Source of the DNA: Flavobacteriales bacterium
GTDB taxonomy: Bacteria; Bacteroidota; Bacteroidia; Flavobacteriales_F; PHOS-HE28
NCBI GenBank assembly: GCA_020437875.1
Contig: JAGQVR010000059.1
Coordinates: forward strand, 1 to 12,706
Length of the DNA: 12,706 bases
Direction of reading: 5' to 3'
Under the pieces are notes generated by a model, which was given only the letters and a program-made list of their open reading frames with translations, searched no databases and had not been told where the DNA came from. Position numbers and translations under genes: made by a program. The first letter of the stretch is position 1, and each line of letters begins with the position of its first letter. Positions 6,415-12,706 of this stretch are shown here, one piece after another.

Positions 6415-7690
6415 CGGCTCCCCTTATTCCGCATACGGCTTCGGTGAGTTGACCGGTTCCCTGCCGATGGCCCAGACCATGATGGGTGGGCTGGGTGCTG
6501 CGGTGATCGATCCGGCGAGCATGGTCCATGCCAACCCGGCCTCCTATCCAACGCTTTACCGCACCACCTTCGAAATGGGGCTTGGGGTGCGGAACAGCCA
6601 GCTTGCCTCCTCCACCTCTTCGCGGATCGGACGGAACACGGACCTCTATGGTCTTTCCCTTGGCATCCCCTTCGGCAACGGACGCTGGGGCCTGGGCATC
6701 GCGGTACTGCCGGTGAGCAAGGTGAACTACCTCCTGACCGAAACGAGCGGTATTCCGGGCAATTCCACGCTGGCCACCTTCACGTACAGCGGCGATGGTG
6801 GACTGGACCAGGCCCTGTTGGGCGCCGGCTACGTGGTGAGCCAGAAGCGTGATTCCCTGGCCAACGGGCATCGGTTGTCCATCGGAGCTAACTTCGGCTA
6901 CCTTTTCGGACGGATCGAAAGCTCGCGTACGGCGGTCTTCCCATCCGGTCAGGGCTTCTACGCGACGAGTGTGCTGAGCACCATGGTCATCCGTGATCCC
7001 ACGGCGGACCTTGGCCTGCAGTACCAGGGCGACCTGCGCAAGCGACGCAACAAGTCGGATCGCGGCCTCTACTTCCTGGCAGGTCTCACCGCAGAAATGC
7101 CCATGAGCATCCGGACACGCCGCACCGAGGTGGTGAACACTTATGGGTTCAGCGGTAGCGGGCTCGAGGTCCCCCTGGACACCGCGTACTTCGCGGGTAA
7201 CGAGCGCGGAAATTGGACCCTTCCACTGGGCCTGGGTGCTGGTATCACCGTATTCAACGACAACTGGACGGTGGGTGTGGAGTACAGGCAGCGCTCCTGG
7301 TCCGAGTTGAAGGTGAGCGACACACGGTTCGCACCCAGTGGTGAACTGGCGAACAGCAACGCCATCATCGCGGGGGCATCCTACGTTCCATCGAACGAGG
7401 TCCTCGGCTCCTTATGGAAGCGCATCATCTATCGCGCCGGTATCCGATCGGAGAACGAGTACCTGAAGGTGGGGGGCACCCAGCTCCAGGGCCGCACGGC
7501 CAGTTTCGGCATGTCCGTTCCGCTCATGGCCGGGACTACGCGCAGCAGGTTCAACATCGGGTGCGAGCTGGGAGAGCGCGGCACACAGAGCGACGGCCTC
7601 CTTCGTGAACGTTACGCGACCCTGCTGCTCGGTGTCTCCATCACGCCGGACCTGCGCGAAGGCTGGTTCAGGAAGCGGCGCATCGATTGA
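6326..7690 (+). CDS. Outer-membrane beta-barrel protein, function unknown
   Basis: A 454-residue exported protein. An N-terminal signal peptide (TVRLAAILLLLVPARSMAQ, cleavage probably near residue 24) is followed by SPYSAYGFGE, then GGLGAAVIDPASMVHANPAS. That pattern is typical of Bacteroidota outer-membrane barrels of the FadL/OmpP1 or PorV-like kind, which open with an NPA(S/A) motif. The rest alternates short beta strands with Gly/aromatic residues (GRWGLGIAVLP, RLSIGANFGYLFG, NWTVGVEYRQRSW, ERYATLLLGVSI). The frame continues upstream to 6083, but that part is the coaX frame shadow. The ATG at 6326 begins the signal peptide, has a GGAAGG site, and overlaps coaX by 89 bases. A transport role is only a guess from fold resemblance. 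Its place beside lptC suggests the same transcript, not a proven shared task. Confidence 0.8.
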   Translation: MHCSHTTVRLAAILLLLVPARSMAQGQQGSGSPYSAYGFGELTGSLPMAQTMMGGLGAAVIDPASMVHANPASYPTLYRTTFEMGLGVRNSQLASSTSSRIGRNTDLYGLSLGIPFGNGRWGLGIAVLPVSKVNYLLTETSGIPGNSTLATFTYSGDGGLDQALLGAGYVVSQKRDSLANGHRLSIGANFGYLFGRIESSRTAVFPSGQGFYATSVLSTMVIRDPTADLGLQYQGDLRKRRNKSDRGLYFLAGLTAEMPMSIRTRRTEVVNTYGFSGSGLEVPLDTAYFAGNERGNWTLPLGLGAGITVFNDNWTVGVEYRQRSWSELKVSDTRFAPSGELANSNAIIAGASYVPSNEVLGSLWKRIIYRAGIRSENEYLKVGGTQLQGRTASFGMSVPLMAGTTRSRFNIGCELGERGTQSDGLLRERYATLLLGVSITPDLREGWFRKRRID

Positions 7691-7695
7691 CCGTC

Positions 7696-8268
7696 ATGGC
7701 CACAATTCGCACCCTCTTCTTCGTCGGGGCCTGCGGAACGCTCTTGGCCTGCCAGAACGATCTGGACAAGGTCGCCGCTGTGGAGGTGGGCCTCAGCGCT
7801 CCGGACCGCATCACCACCGAAGCCGAGTACCTGTACAGTGACAGTGGTCGTGTGACCAACCGGCTTCGCGCTGGCCGGATCGCGGAGTGGTCCACCGGGG
7901 AGAACAAGCGCACGGAGATGAGCGACGGGGTGGAACTCATCTTCTTCGGCCGCAATGGCGAGCAGCAGAGCCGATTGAACGCACGGCGTGGTCTGATCCT
8001 GCCTAAGGAGAAGCGCATGGAGGTGTTCGAACGCGTGGTCTTCGTGAACAACAAGGGCGAACGGCTCGAGACCGAGCAACTCACCTGGTACCAGGACAGT
8101 GCGCGGGTGCGCACGGACAAGGCGGTGCGGGTGCAGCGTGGCGCGGACGTGATCCACGGCATGGGCCTCGATGCCGCTGAGGACTTCAGCAGTTATGTCA
8201 TCCACCGCATCACGGGCCAGCTCTATGTGCCCGATGATACCTTAGCCACCGATGCGGAAGATCAATAG
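7696..8268 (+). CDS. lptC: LPS export ABC transporter periplasmic protein LptC
   Basis: LptC takes lipopolysaccharide from the inner-membrane LptBFG transporter and hands it to the periplasmic LptA bridge. The 190 residues begin with a lipoprotein-type signal (LLAC, Cys19), where E. coli LptC has a membrane helix. Lipid-anchored versions are usual in Bacteroidota. The body shows the OstA/LptC jellyroll pattern: DRITTEAEYLYSDSGRVTNRLRA, MSDGVELIFFGRNGE, LNARRGLILPKEKRMEVFERVVFVN, LETEQLTWYQDSARVRT and GMGLDAAEDFSSYVI. The ATG at 7696 lies 5 bases after the preceding stop; a TTG at 7687 would overlap it, but ATG is preferred. The 3' end overlaps the next gene by 17 bases. Confidence 0.88.
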   Translation: MATIRTLFFVGACGTLLACQNDLDKVAAVEVGLSAPDRITTEAEYLYSDSGRVTNRLRAGRIAEWSTGENKRTEMSDGVELIFFGRNGEQQSRLNARRGLILPKEKRMEVFERVVFVNNKGERLETEQLTWYQDSARVRTDKAVRVQRGADVIHGMGLDAAEDFSSYVIHRITGQLYVPDDTLATDAEDQ

Positions 8269-8464
8269 GTTCATGGAGCACTTCTGGCTCGCCGTGGCCA
8301 TCGGTACGGCGCTGGCAGCCTGTTGGGTCATCTACACCGATGGCTTCGCCGCGGCGAAGAACTGGTTGTGGTTCCCGGGCATCGCACTCGCCATGTTCTT
8401 CATGCGCCGCTTCATGCGTGGTCGCCTCGAGGCGCTCGACGATCGCCACAACGCGAAGGGTTAG
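8252..8464 (+). CDS. Small membrane protein, function unknown
   Basis: A 70-residue protein with two hydrophobic segments (about residues 10-28 and 38-51), then a basic tail (RRFMRGRLEALDDRHNAKG). The start at 8252 overlaps lptC by 17 bases; a second ATG at 8273 would start 4 bases after the lptC stop, and both are plausible. The stop is 1 base before the GTG of the next gene, so translation is tightly linked on both sides. I recall short two-helix proteins of similar build at this spot in other Bacteroidota, but no function. The gene order invites a link to LPS export or to the CNNM protein; this is inference only. Confidence 0.7.
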   Translation: MRKINRFMEHFWLAVAIGTALAACWVIYTDGFAAAKNWLWFPGIALAMFFMRRFMRGRLEALDDRHNAKG

Positions 8465-8465
8465 G

Positions 8466-9785
8466 GTGCCGATTATCTTCGTGCCAACGGCCTTTTCGCC
8501 GACCACCTTGTCCTTCACCGGAACCGACCTCCTCCTGCTCATCGTCGCCATCGCTGTCTCGGCGTTGTGCTCGGGGTTGGAGATCGCGTTCGTGAGCAGC
8601 AACAAGCTCTACATCGAGCTGGAGCGGAGCCGCGGCGCCATCTGGGCGCGTCTCGTTTCCGGCCTGTTGAAACGCCCCGCCCGCGTGATCGGCGCACTGC
8701 TCGTGGGCAACAATATGGCACTGGTGCTCTATGGCCTGCTCATGGCGAAGTGGTTGCGGCCCATGCTGCTTGGCTTCGGATACGGGGAGGTCTTCGTGCT
8801 GGTTGGGCAGACGGTGCTCAGCACGTTGTTCATCCTCGTCGTGGGCGAGTTCCTGCCCAAGGCCATCTTCCGCATCGATCCGAACACCGGCCTCAGCTTC
8901 TTCGCGCTGCCGCTCCGCATCCTCTACATCGTCCTATGGCTGCCCATGATCGTGATGAACGGCCTGGGCGAGACGATCCTGCGGGTCTTCGGGGTGCGCA
9001 CGAAGCCGGGCGGCATGGCCTTCGGTCGGGTGGACCTTGATGAGTTCCTACAGGACGTCACCGCTAACAACACCCAGGAGGAGGGCATGGACGCCGAGGT
9101 GGAGTACTTCCGCAACACCTTGCAATTGAGCAACACGAAGGTGCGCGACCTTATGGTCCCACGTGCCGAGATCGAGGCGATCGAGGTGGACGAGCCGGTG
9201 AGCGTGTTGCACGAGCGCTTCGTGGAGAGCGGCATGAGCAAGTTGCTCGTCTATCGCAAGAGCATCGACGACGTGATCGGCTACGTGCACGGTTATGAGC
9301 TCTTCCGCCACCCGCGGAACATCCGCTCGGTGATGCGTCCGGTGAACTTCATGCCCGGCACCATGCCTGCGGATGAGGTGCTGCAGCTCTTCATCAAGCA
9401 GCGTACCCATGTGGCCGTGGTGGTGGACGAGTTCGGCGGCACGGCGGGCATGCTCACCATGGAGGACCTGGTGGAGCGCATCGTGGGCGAGATCGATGAT
9501 GAGCACGACACGGAGGAGACGGTGGAGGAACGCCTGGGCGAGCAGGAGTTCCTGTTCAGCGCGCGGCTTGAAGTGGCCCACCTGAACGAGGCGCATGGGC
9601 TGGGGATACCCGAGAGCGAGGAGTATGACACGCTGGCCGGCTACATCCTGCACAGTACGGGCGAGGTACCGGAGCAGGGCCAGGTGATCGACCTTCCACC
9701 GTACAGGATGACCATCGCGCAGGTGGTGCGTGGCCGTGTGGACCTCGTACGACTGGAAGTGACCGGTTCGGAGCCCGGTGGATAG
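8466..9785 (+). CDS. CNNM/CBS/CorC-domain membrane protein (hemolysin family)
   Basis: A 439-residue inner-membrane protein with the order DUF21/CNNM membrane domain (about 20-190, four hydrophobic segments, with the conserved GEFLPKAIFR at 128-136), a CBS pair (about 227-345, from VRDLMVPRAEIEAI to VVDEFGGTAGMLTMEDLVERIVGEIDDEHD), and a C-terminal CorC_HlyC domain (about 358-435). Family members are linked to Mg2+ or Co2+ transport and its regulation; the old name hemolysin is not supported by a toxin role. GldE of gliding bacteria has the same architecture, but gldD is not next to it here, so that name is not given. The start is the GTG at 8466, 1 base after the preceding stop; GTG 8481 is the alternative. 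The open frame back to 8340 is only a shadow of the small gene. Confidence 0.9.
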   Translation: MPIIFVPTAFSPTTLSFTGTDLLLLIVAIAVSALCSGLEIAFVSSNKLYIELERSRGAIWARLVSGLLKRPARVIGALLVGNNMALVLYGLLMAKWLRPMLLGFGYGEVFVLVGQTVLSTLFILVVGEFLPKAIFRIDPNTGLSFFALPLRILYIVLWLPMIVMNGLGETILRVFGVRTKPGGMAFGRVDLDEFLQDVTANNTQEEGMDAEVEYFRNTLQLSNTKVRDLMVPRAEIEAIEVDEPVSVLHERFVESGMSKLLVYRKSIDDVIGYVHGYELFRHPRNIRSVMRPVNFMPGTMPADEVLQLFIKQRTHVAVVVDEFGGTAGMLTMEDLVERIVGEIDDEHDTEETVEERLGEQEFLFSARLEVAHLNEAHGLGIPESEEYDTLAGYILHSTGEVPEQGQVIDLPPYRMTIAQVVRGRVDLVRLEVTGSEPGG

Positions 9786-9872
9786 TCCTGCCTGCGAATA
9801 GGGCTTAACGTCCCCGTAATGCACTGAGCGACAATGTGTTCATGTGGCCAGGTGCCGTACGGGACAGCCTCC

Positions 9873-9880
9873 TATATTTG
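9873..9880 (+). promoter_or_regulatory. Bacteroidota -7 promoter box for the PpiD-type gene
   Basis: TATATTTG is an exact TAnnTTTG match, 21 bases before the ATG at 9902, in the 116-base gap after the CNNM gene. It places the transcript start near 9886, which rules out the upstream in-frame start at 9836. No clear -33 TTG is visible. Confidence 0.6.
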
Positions 9881-9901
9881 CACCCCTATTCCAAGAAGGC
9901 A

Positions 9902-11986
9902 ATGGCAGTCATCGGCAAGATCCGCGAACGTGGTGGGCTCCTGGTAGGTATCACGCTCGTTTCCCTGGCACTCTTCATCCTCGGCGATTGGCTCGCCGGC
10001 CGTGGCACGGGCCGTCGGGACCAGGTGCTGGGCACCGTGAACGGCGAGGAGATCGGCATGATGGAGTTCGAGCGTCGTGTGAACGATGAGGTCGAGAGCT
10101 ACCGCAACGACTTCGGCCAGCAGGTGACCGCGCAGATGACGGAGCAGGTGCGCAACAGCGTTTGGCAGGAGATGCTCAAGCGCAAGGTGATGATGGAGCA
10201 GGTGGAGGAAGCGGGCTTCAGCCTGACCCCCGCTGAGTACGACGACATCCGTTTCGGCGAGAACATCCTGCCGGAGTTCCGCAACCAGCCGAACTTCCAA
10301 GGCGAGGATGGCCAACCCAGCCGGGAGAAGCTGCAGCAGTATTTCCAGAGCGTCCAGTTGAACGCACCGGTTTACCACACCATTCAGAAGCGCCGCATCA
10401 CGGAGAACCGCCTTTACAGCAAGTACACCACCCTGGTGAAGAAGAGCGTATTCGTGAACAGCGCCCAGGCCCGTGATGAATACACCGCCCGGAACACCAA
10501 GTCCACCTTCAACTTCGTGGCCAAGCGTTACGATGGTGAGCCGGACAGCCTGTACACGGTGAGCGATCAGGAATTGAGCCGCTACTACGCCCAGCACAAG
10601 AACGACGTGAAGTACCGCCAGCAGGGGTCACGGAAGTTCGAGTACGTCACCTTCCCGGTGGCGCCGTCCGATGCGGATCGCCAGGCGACGATGGCCGAAC
10701 TGGGCGAACTGCGCGAGGGTCTGCTCGCCTCCACGGACGACAGCTCCTACGTGGTCGCCAACAGCGACAGCCGCAGCTTCAACAAGACACCCTACAAGGA
10801 AGGCACTGCGGACAAGATGAACGACTCGCTGATCGTGAACGGCGCGCTCGGCACCGTGGTGGGTCCCTACCAGGAAGGTGATCAGTGGAAGCTCGTGAAG
10901 GTGACCGAACTGGCCGAGGTGCCGGAGGCCCGCGTACGCCACATCCTCCTGAGCACCCAGAACGGGAAGTCGGAGGATGAACAGAAGATGCGTGCTGACA
11001 GCCTGCTCGCCGTGGTGAAGCGCGATCGCAGCAAGTTCGAGGACCTCGTGGTGAAATGGAGCGAGGATCCCGGTAGCAACACCAAGGAGAAGGGGGGTGT
11101 GTACGATTGGTTCGACAAGCAGCAGATGGTGCCCGAGTTCACCGCGGCCAGCTTCGATGAGAAGGTCGGAGCCATCACCATCGCCAAGACCAGCTACGGC
11201 TACCACATCGTGGAGGTGCTGGGCCAGCGCAACCGTCCGGAACGCCGGGTGGTGACGATCGAGCGCGCCATGAAGCCCTCGCCGACCACCTTCAAGGAGG
11301 CCTACAAGAAGAGCAACGACTTCAGCCTGCGCCACACCGACCTCGCCAGCTTCAAGCAGGCCGCCGAGGAACAGGGCCTGCAGGTGACGCCCGTGGACGA
11401 ACTGCGCAACGACCAGCGCTTCGTGCCGGGTCTGCAGGAGGCCGGTCCGGTGGTGACCTGGGTGAACCGCGCCGAGGTGGGCCAGGTAAGCGAGCCGATG
11501 CAGAGCGGCGACAACTACGTGGTGGCGATCCTCACCGGCATCAAGGCCGAGGGCGCGCCGCAATTGGATGATGTGCGCGATGCCTTCACCAAGGAAGTGG
11601 TGAAGGAGAAGAAGGCCGAGGCCTGGACGGCGCAGATGGAAGGCAAGACCGACCTGAACGCCCTCGCCACCGAACTGAAGACCACGCAACAGACCGCCAC
11701 CGATCTGGGCTACAACGTCTTCAACCTGCCCGGCGGGTACAGTGAATACGAAGTGGTCGGTCGGATCTTCGCCCTGGAGAACGGTCAGACCAGCGTACCC
11801 ATGAAGGGGGAGACCGGTGTGTACGTGGCGAGCATGACCAACAAGACCGCCGCTCCGGAACCACAGGACCTCAATGTGGACAAGAAGGGCCTGCTCCAAC
11901 GCGCGCAGTCACGTGTGGATGGTCAGCTCTTCAACGCGCTGAAGGAAGGGGCGAACGTGAAGGACGAGCGCTACAAGTTCTACTGA
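9902..11986 (+). CDS. PpiD/SurA-like peptidyl-prolyl cis-trans isomerase
   Basis: A periplasmic foldase anchored in the inner membrane, expected to assist folding of exported and outer-membrane proteins. Of 694 residues, one membrane helix lies at about 11-32 (GLLVGITLVSLALFILGDW), then a SurA-N-like helical region (about 45-200, VNGEEIGMMEFERRVNDEV onward). A degenerate parvulin-like stretch (about 225-337) precedes a good parvulin domain (about 342-441: RVRHILLST, VVKWSEDPGSNTKEKGGV, MVPEFTAASF, SYGYHIVEVLG). The C-terminus resembles other Bacteroidota PpiD proteins and ends DERYKFY. The ATG at 9902 starts just before the membrane helix and follows a promoter box; the frame is open back to 9836, but that part would precede the transcript start. 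The gene follows the lptC-CNNM group but probably can be transcribed alone. PpiD is a domain-level call. Confidence 0.92.
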   Translation: MAVIGKIRERGGLLVGITLVSLALFILGDWLAGRGTGRRDQVLGTVNGEEIGMMEFERRVNDEVESYRNDFGQQVTAQMTEQVRNSVWQEMLKRKVMMEQVEEAGFSLTPAEYDDIRFGENILPEFRNQPNFQGEDGQPSREKLQQYFQSVQLNAPVYHTIQKRRITENRLYSKYTTLVKKSVFVNSAQARDEYTARNTKSTFNFVAKRYDGEPDSLYTVSDQELSRYYAQHKNDVKYRQQGSRKFEYVTFPVAPSDADRQATMAELGELREGLLASTDDSSYVVANSDSRSFNKTPYKEGTADKMNDSLIVNGALGTVVGPYQEGDQWKLVKVTELAEVPEARVRHILLSTQNGKSEDEQKMRADSLLAVVKRDRSKFEDLVVKWSEDPGSNTKEKGGVYDWFDKQQMVPEFTAASFDEKVGAITIAKTSYGYHIVEVLGQRNRPERRVVTIERAMKPSPTTFKEAYKKSNDFSLRHTDLASFKQAAEEQGLQVTPVDELRNDQRFVPGLQEAGPVVTWVNRAEVGQVSEPMQSGDNYVVAILTGIKAEGAPQLDDVRDAFTKEVVKEKKAEAWTAQMEGKTDLNALATELKTTQQTATDLGYNVFNLPGGYSEYEVVGRIFALENGQTSVPMKGETGVYVASMTNKTAAPEPQDLNVDKKGLLQRAQSRVDGQLFNALKEGANVKDERYKFY

Positions 11987-12053
11987 GCGCGCATCCTTCG
12001 CTGCATACGCTCGTCCAGGTCACAAGACCCTGACGTTCGAACATTCCCCGGGG

Positions 12054-12706
12054 ATGAGGGATTACGCGTACTACCACCACTTGGGCTGGCGGACCCGCCT
12101 GCTGAACCGTGTGCGTGGGATCTTCCGCCAGGAGCCCTTCGAGGGCTGGCTGCAGCGCAAGGCCGGTGGACGACCGGTGGATTCCTTCTGGATGAAACTG
12201 GTTCCGCCGGAGTACAGCTATCCCGCCGGTTCGTGGCGAACCGTTGAGCGGCACGGCCTTCGCTGGGAGCTCGACCTCAGTAACACGAACGACCACGCCC
12301 TCTTCTTCGATCCCTGGTTCCCGGCGGACAAGGTGCTCTTCGATCTGGTGGGCCCCACGAGCCAGGTGGTCGACATCGGTGGGAACATCGGCAGCTTCGC
12401 TTTGCGCTTCGCGCGGAAGGCGGCGCGTGGTCGGGTGGTCAGCTTCGAGCCGCATCCCGCCACCTTCGCCAAGCTGAAGGCGAACAAGGCGCTGAACGGG
12501 ATCGCCAACCTGGAGGTGGTGAACCTGGGCATCGGTGCGGAGGAAGCCGTGCATCGACTGCATCAGGTGGTGGAGAACAACTCGGGCATGAACCGGATCA
12601 TCACCGGGGCCGAGGTCGATCCGTCCCTTCCCTTTGCCGAGATCAAGGTGGTGCCGCTGGCGAAGGGCCTGGTTGGAACGGCCATCAGCAAGGTGGACCT
12701 GTTGAA
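12054..12706 (+). CDS. FkbM family methyltransferase (3' partial)
   Basis: The frame from the ATG at 12054 is open to the right edge (217 residues seen). SAM-dependent methyltransferase motifs are present: VVDIGGNIGSFALRFA (105-120, glycine-rich SAM loop) and VVSFEPHPATF (128-138, acidic end of strand 2), with KANKALNG after it. The sequence stops at SKVDLL, just where the family's D-L-L-K-x-D-x-E-G motif would follow. FkbM-type enzymes methylate hydroxyl groups of sugars or polyketides, often in surface-polysaccharide gene sets; the substrate here is unknown. About 100 residues precede the SAM domain, including an aromatic-rich start. It lies 67 bases after the PpiD-type gene, and no clear promoter or terminator is seen in that gap. 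An internal start cannot be ruled out. Confidence 0.88.
   Translation, partial: MRDYAYYHHLGWRTRLLNRVRGIFRQEPFEGWLQRKAGGRPVDSFWMKLVPPEYSYPAGSWRTVERHGLRWELDLSNTNDHALFFDPWFPADKVLFDLVGPTSQVVDIGGNIGSFALRFARKAARGRVVSFEPHPATFAKLKANKALNGIANLEVVNLGIGAEEAVHRLHQVVENNSGMNRIITGAEVDPSLPFAEIKVVPLAKGLVGTAISKVDLL

Noticed and set aside
8340..8465. Upstream ATG start of the CNNM protein
   Set aside because: The added residues are an Arg/Ser/Cys-rich shadow of the 70-residue gene; the GTG at 8466 directly after that gene's stop fits better.
9048..9824. A 258-codon minus-strand open frame opposite the CNNM gene
   Set aside because: His/Leu/Val-rich antisense shadow of CBS and CorC coding sequence, without any domain signature.
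10628..11899. A 423-codon open frame on the minus strand opposite the PpiD-type gene
   Set aside because: Its protein is dominated by His, Leu, Gly and Val, as expected from reading GC-rich codons backwards. It has no recognisable domain, and the plus-strand frame is a clear PpiD-like protein.
12045..12054. A perfect 10-base palindrome, TCCCCGGGGA, right at the FkbM start codon
   Set aside because: Short and GC-only, in a GC-rich genome, with no second copy nearby. It could hide the start codon in a hairpin, but without a loop it cannot fold as RNA on its own.

Overview
The window looks like chromosomal DNA from a high-GC member of the Bacteroidota, probably the Flavobacteriales. Three things point there. 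The left edge carries a large secreted protein ending in the gliding-motility-associated (type IX secretion) C-terminal domain. Three exact TAnnTTTG boxes, the Bacteroidota -7 promoter element, sit just upstream of genes. The gene order coaX, outer-membrane protein, lptC, small membrane protein, CNNM/CorC protein, PpiD-type foldase is, from memory, one typical of this phylum. No plasmid, phage, transposon, CRISPR or defence module is visible, and coding style is uniform throughout.

Layout. Positions 1-2294 (+) hold the C-terminal part of a surface protein: a choice-of-anchor-L-like region, three ~190-residue repeats and a T9SS sorting domain. Its reading frame is broken near 1541. Convergent to it, on the minus strand, is a two-gene unit (4773 to 2297): a sensor histidine kinase and gpmI (phosphoglycerate mutase), joined by a 1-base stop/start overlap. 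A short divergent promoter region (about 4774-4833) separates this unit from an HD-domain phosphohydrolase (+). A tRNA-Phe(GAA) gene on the minus strand (5474-5546), with its own promoter box and terminator, lies between the HD gene and a long plus-strand cluster.

That cluster runs from 5617 to 11986: coaX (coenzyme A synthesis), an outer-membrane beta-barrel protein, lptC (LPS export), a 70-residue membrane protein, a CNNM/CBS/CorC membrane protein, then a PpiD/SurA-like peptidyl-prolyl isomerase with its own promoter box. The first five genes overlap or nearly touch, so they are probably co-transcribed. Apart from coaX, the common theme is building and folding of the cell envelope. The right edge (12054 onward) holds the start of a FkbM-family methyltransferase cut by the window.

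I found no convincing undescribed system. The points most worth a second look are the broken repeat protein, a terminator hairpin encoded inside the 3' end of the convergent gpmI gene, a signal peptide nested in the tail of coaX, the kinase-gpmI coupling without a response regulator in view, and the small conserved-looking membrane protein between lptC and the CNNM gene.
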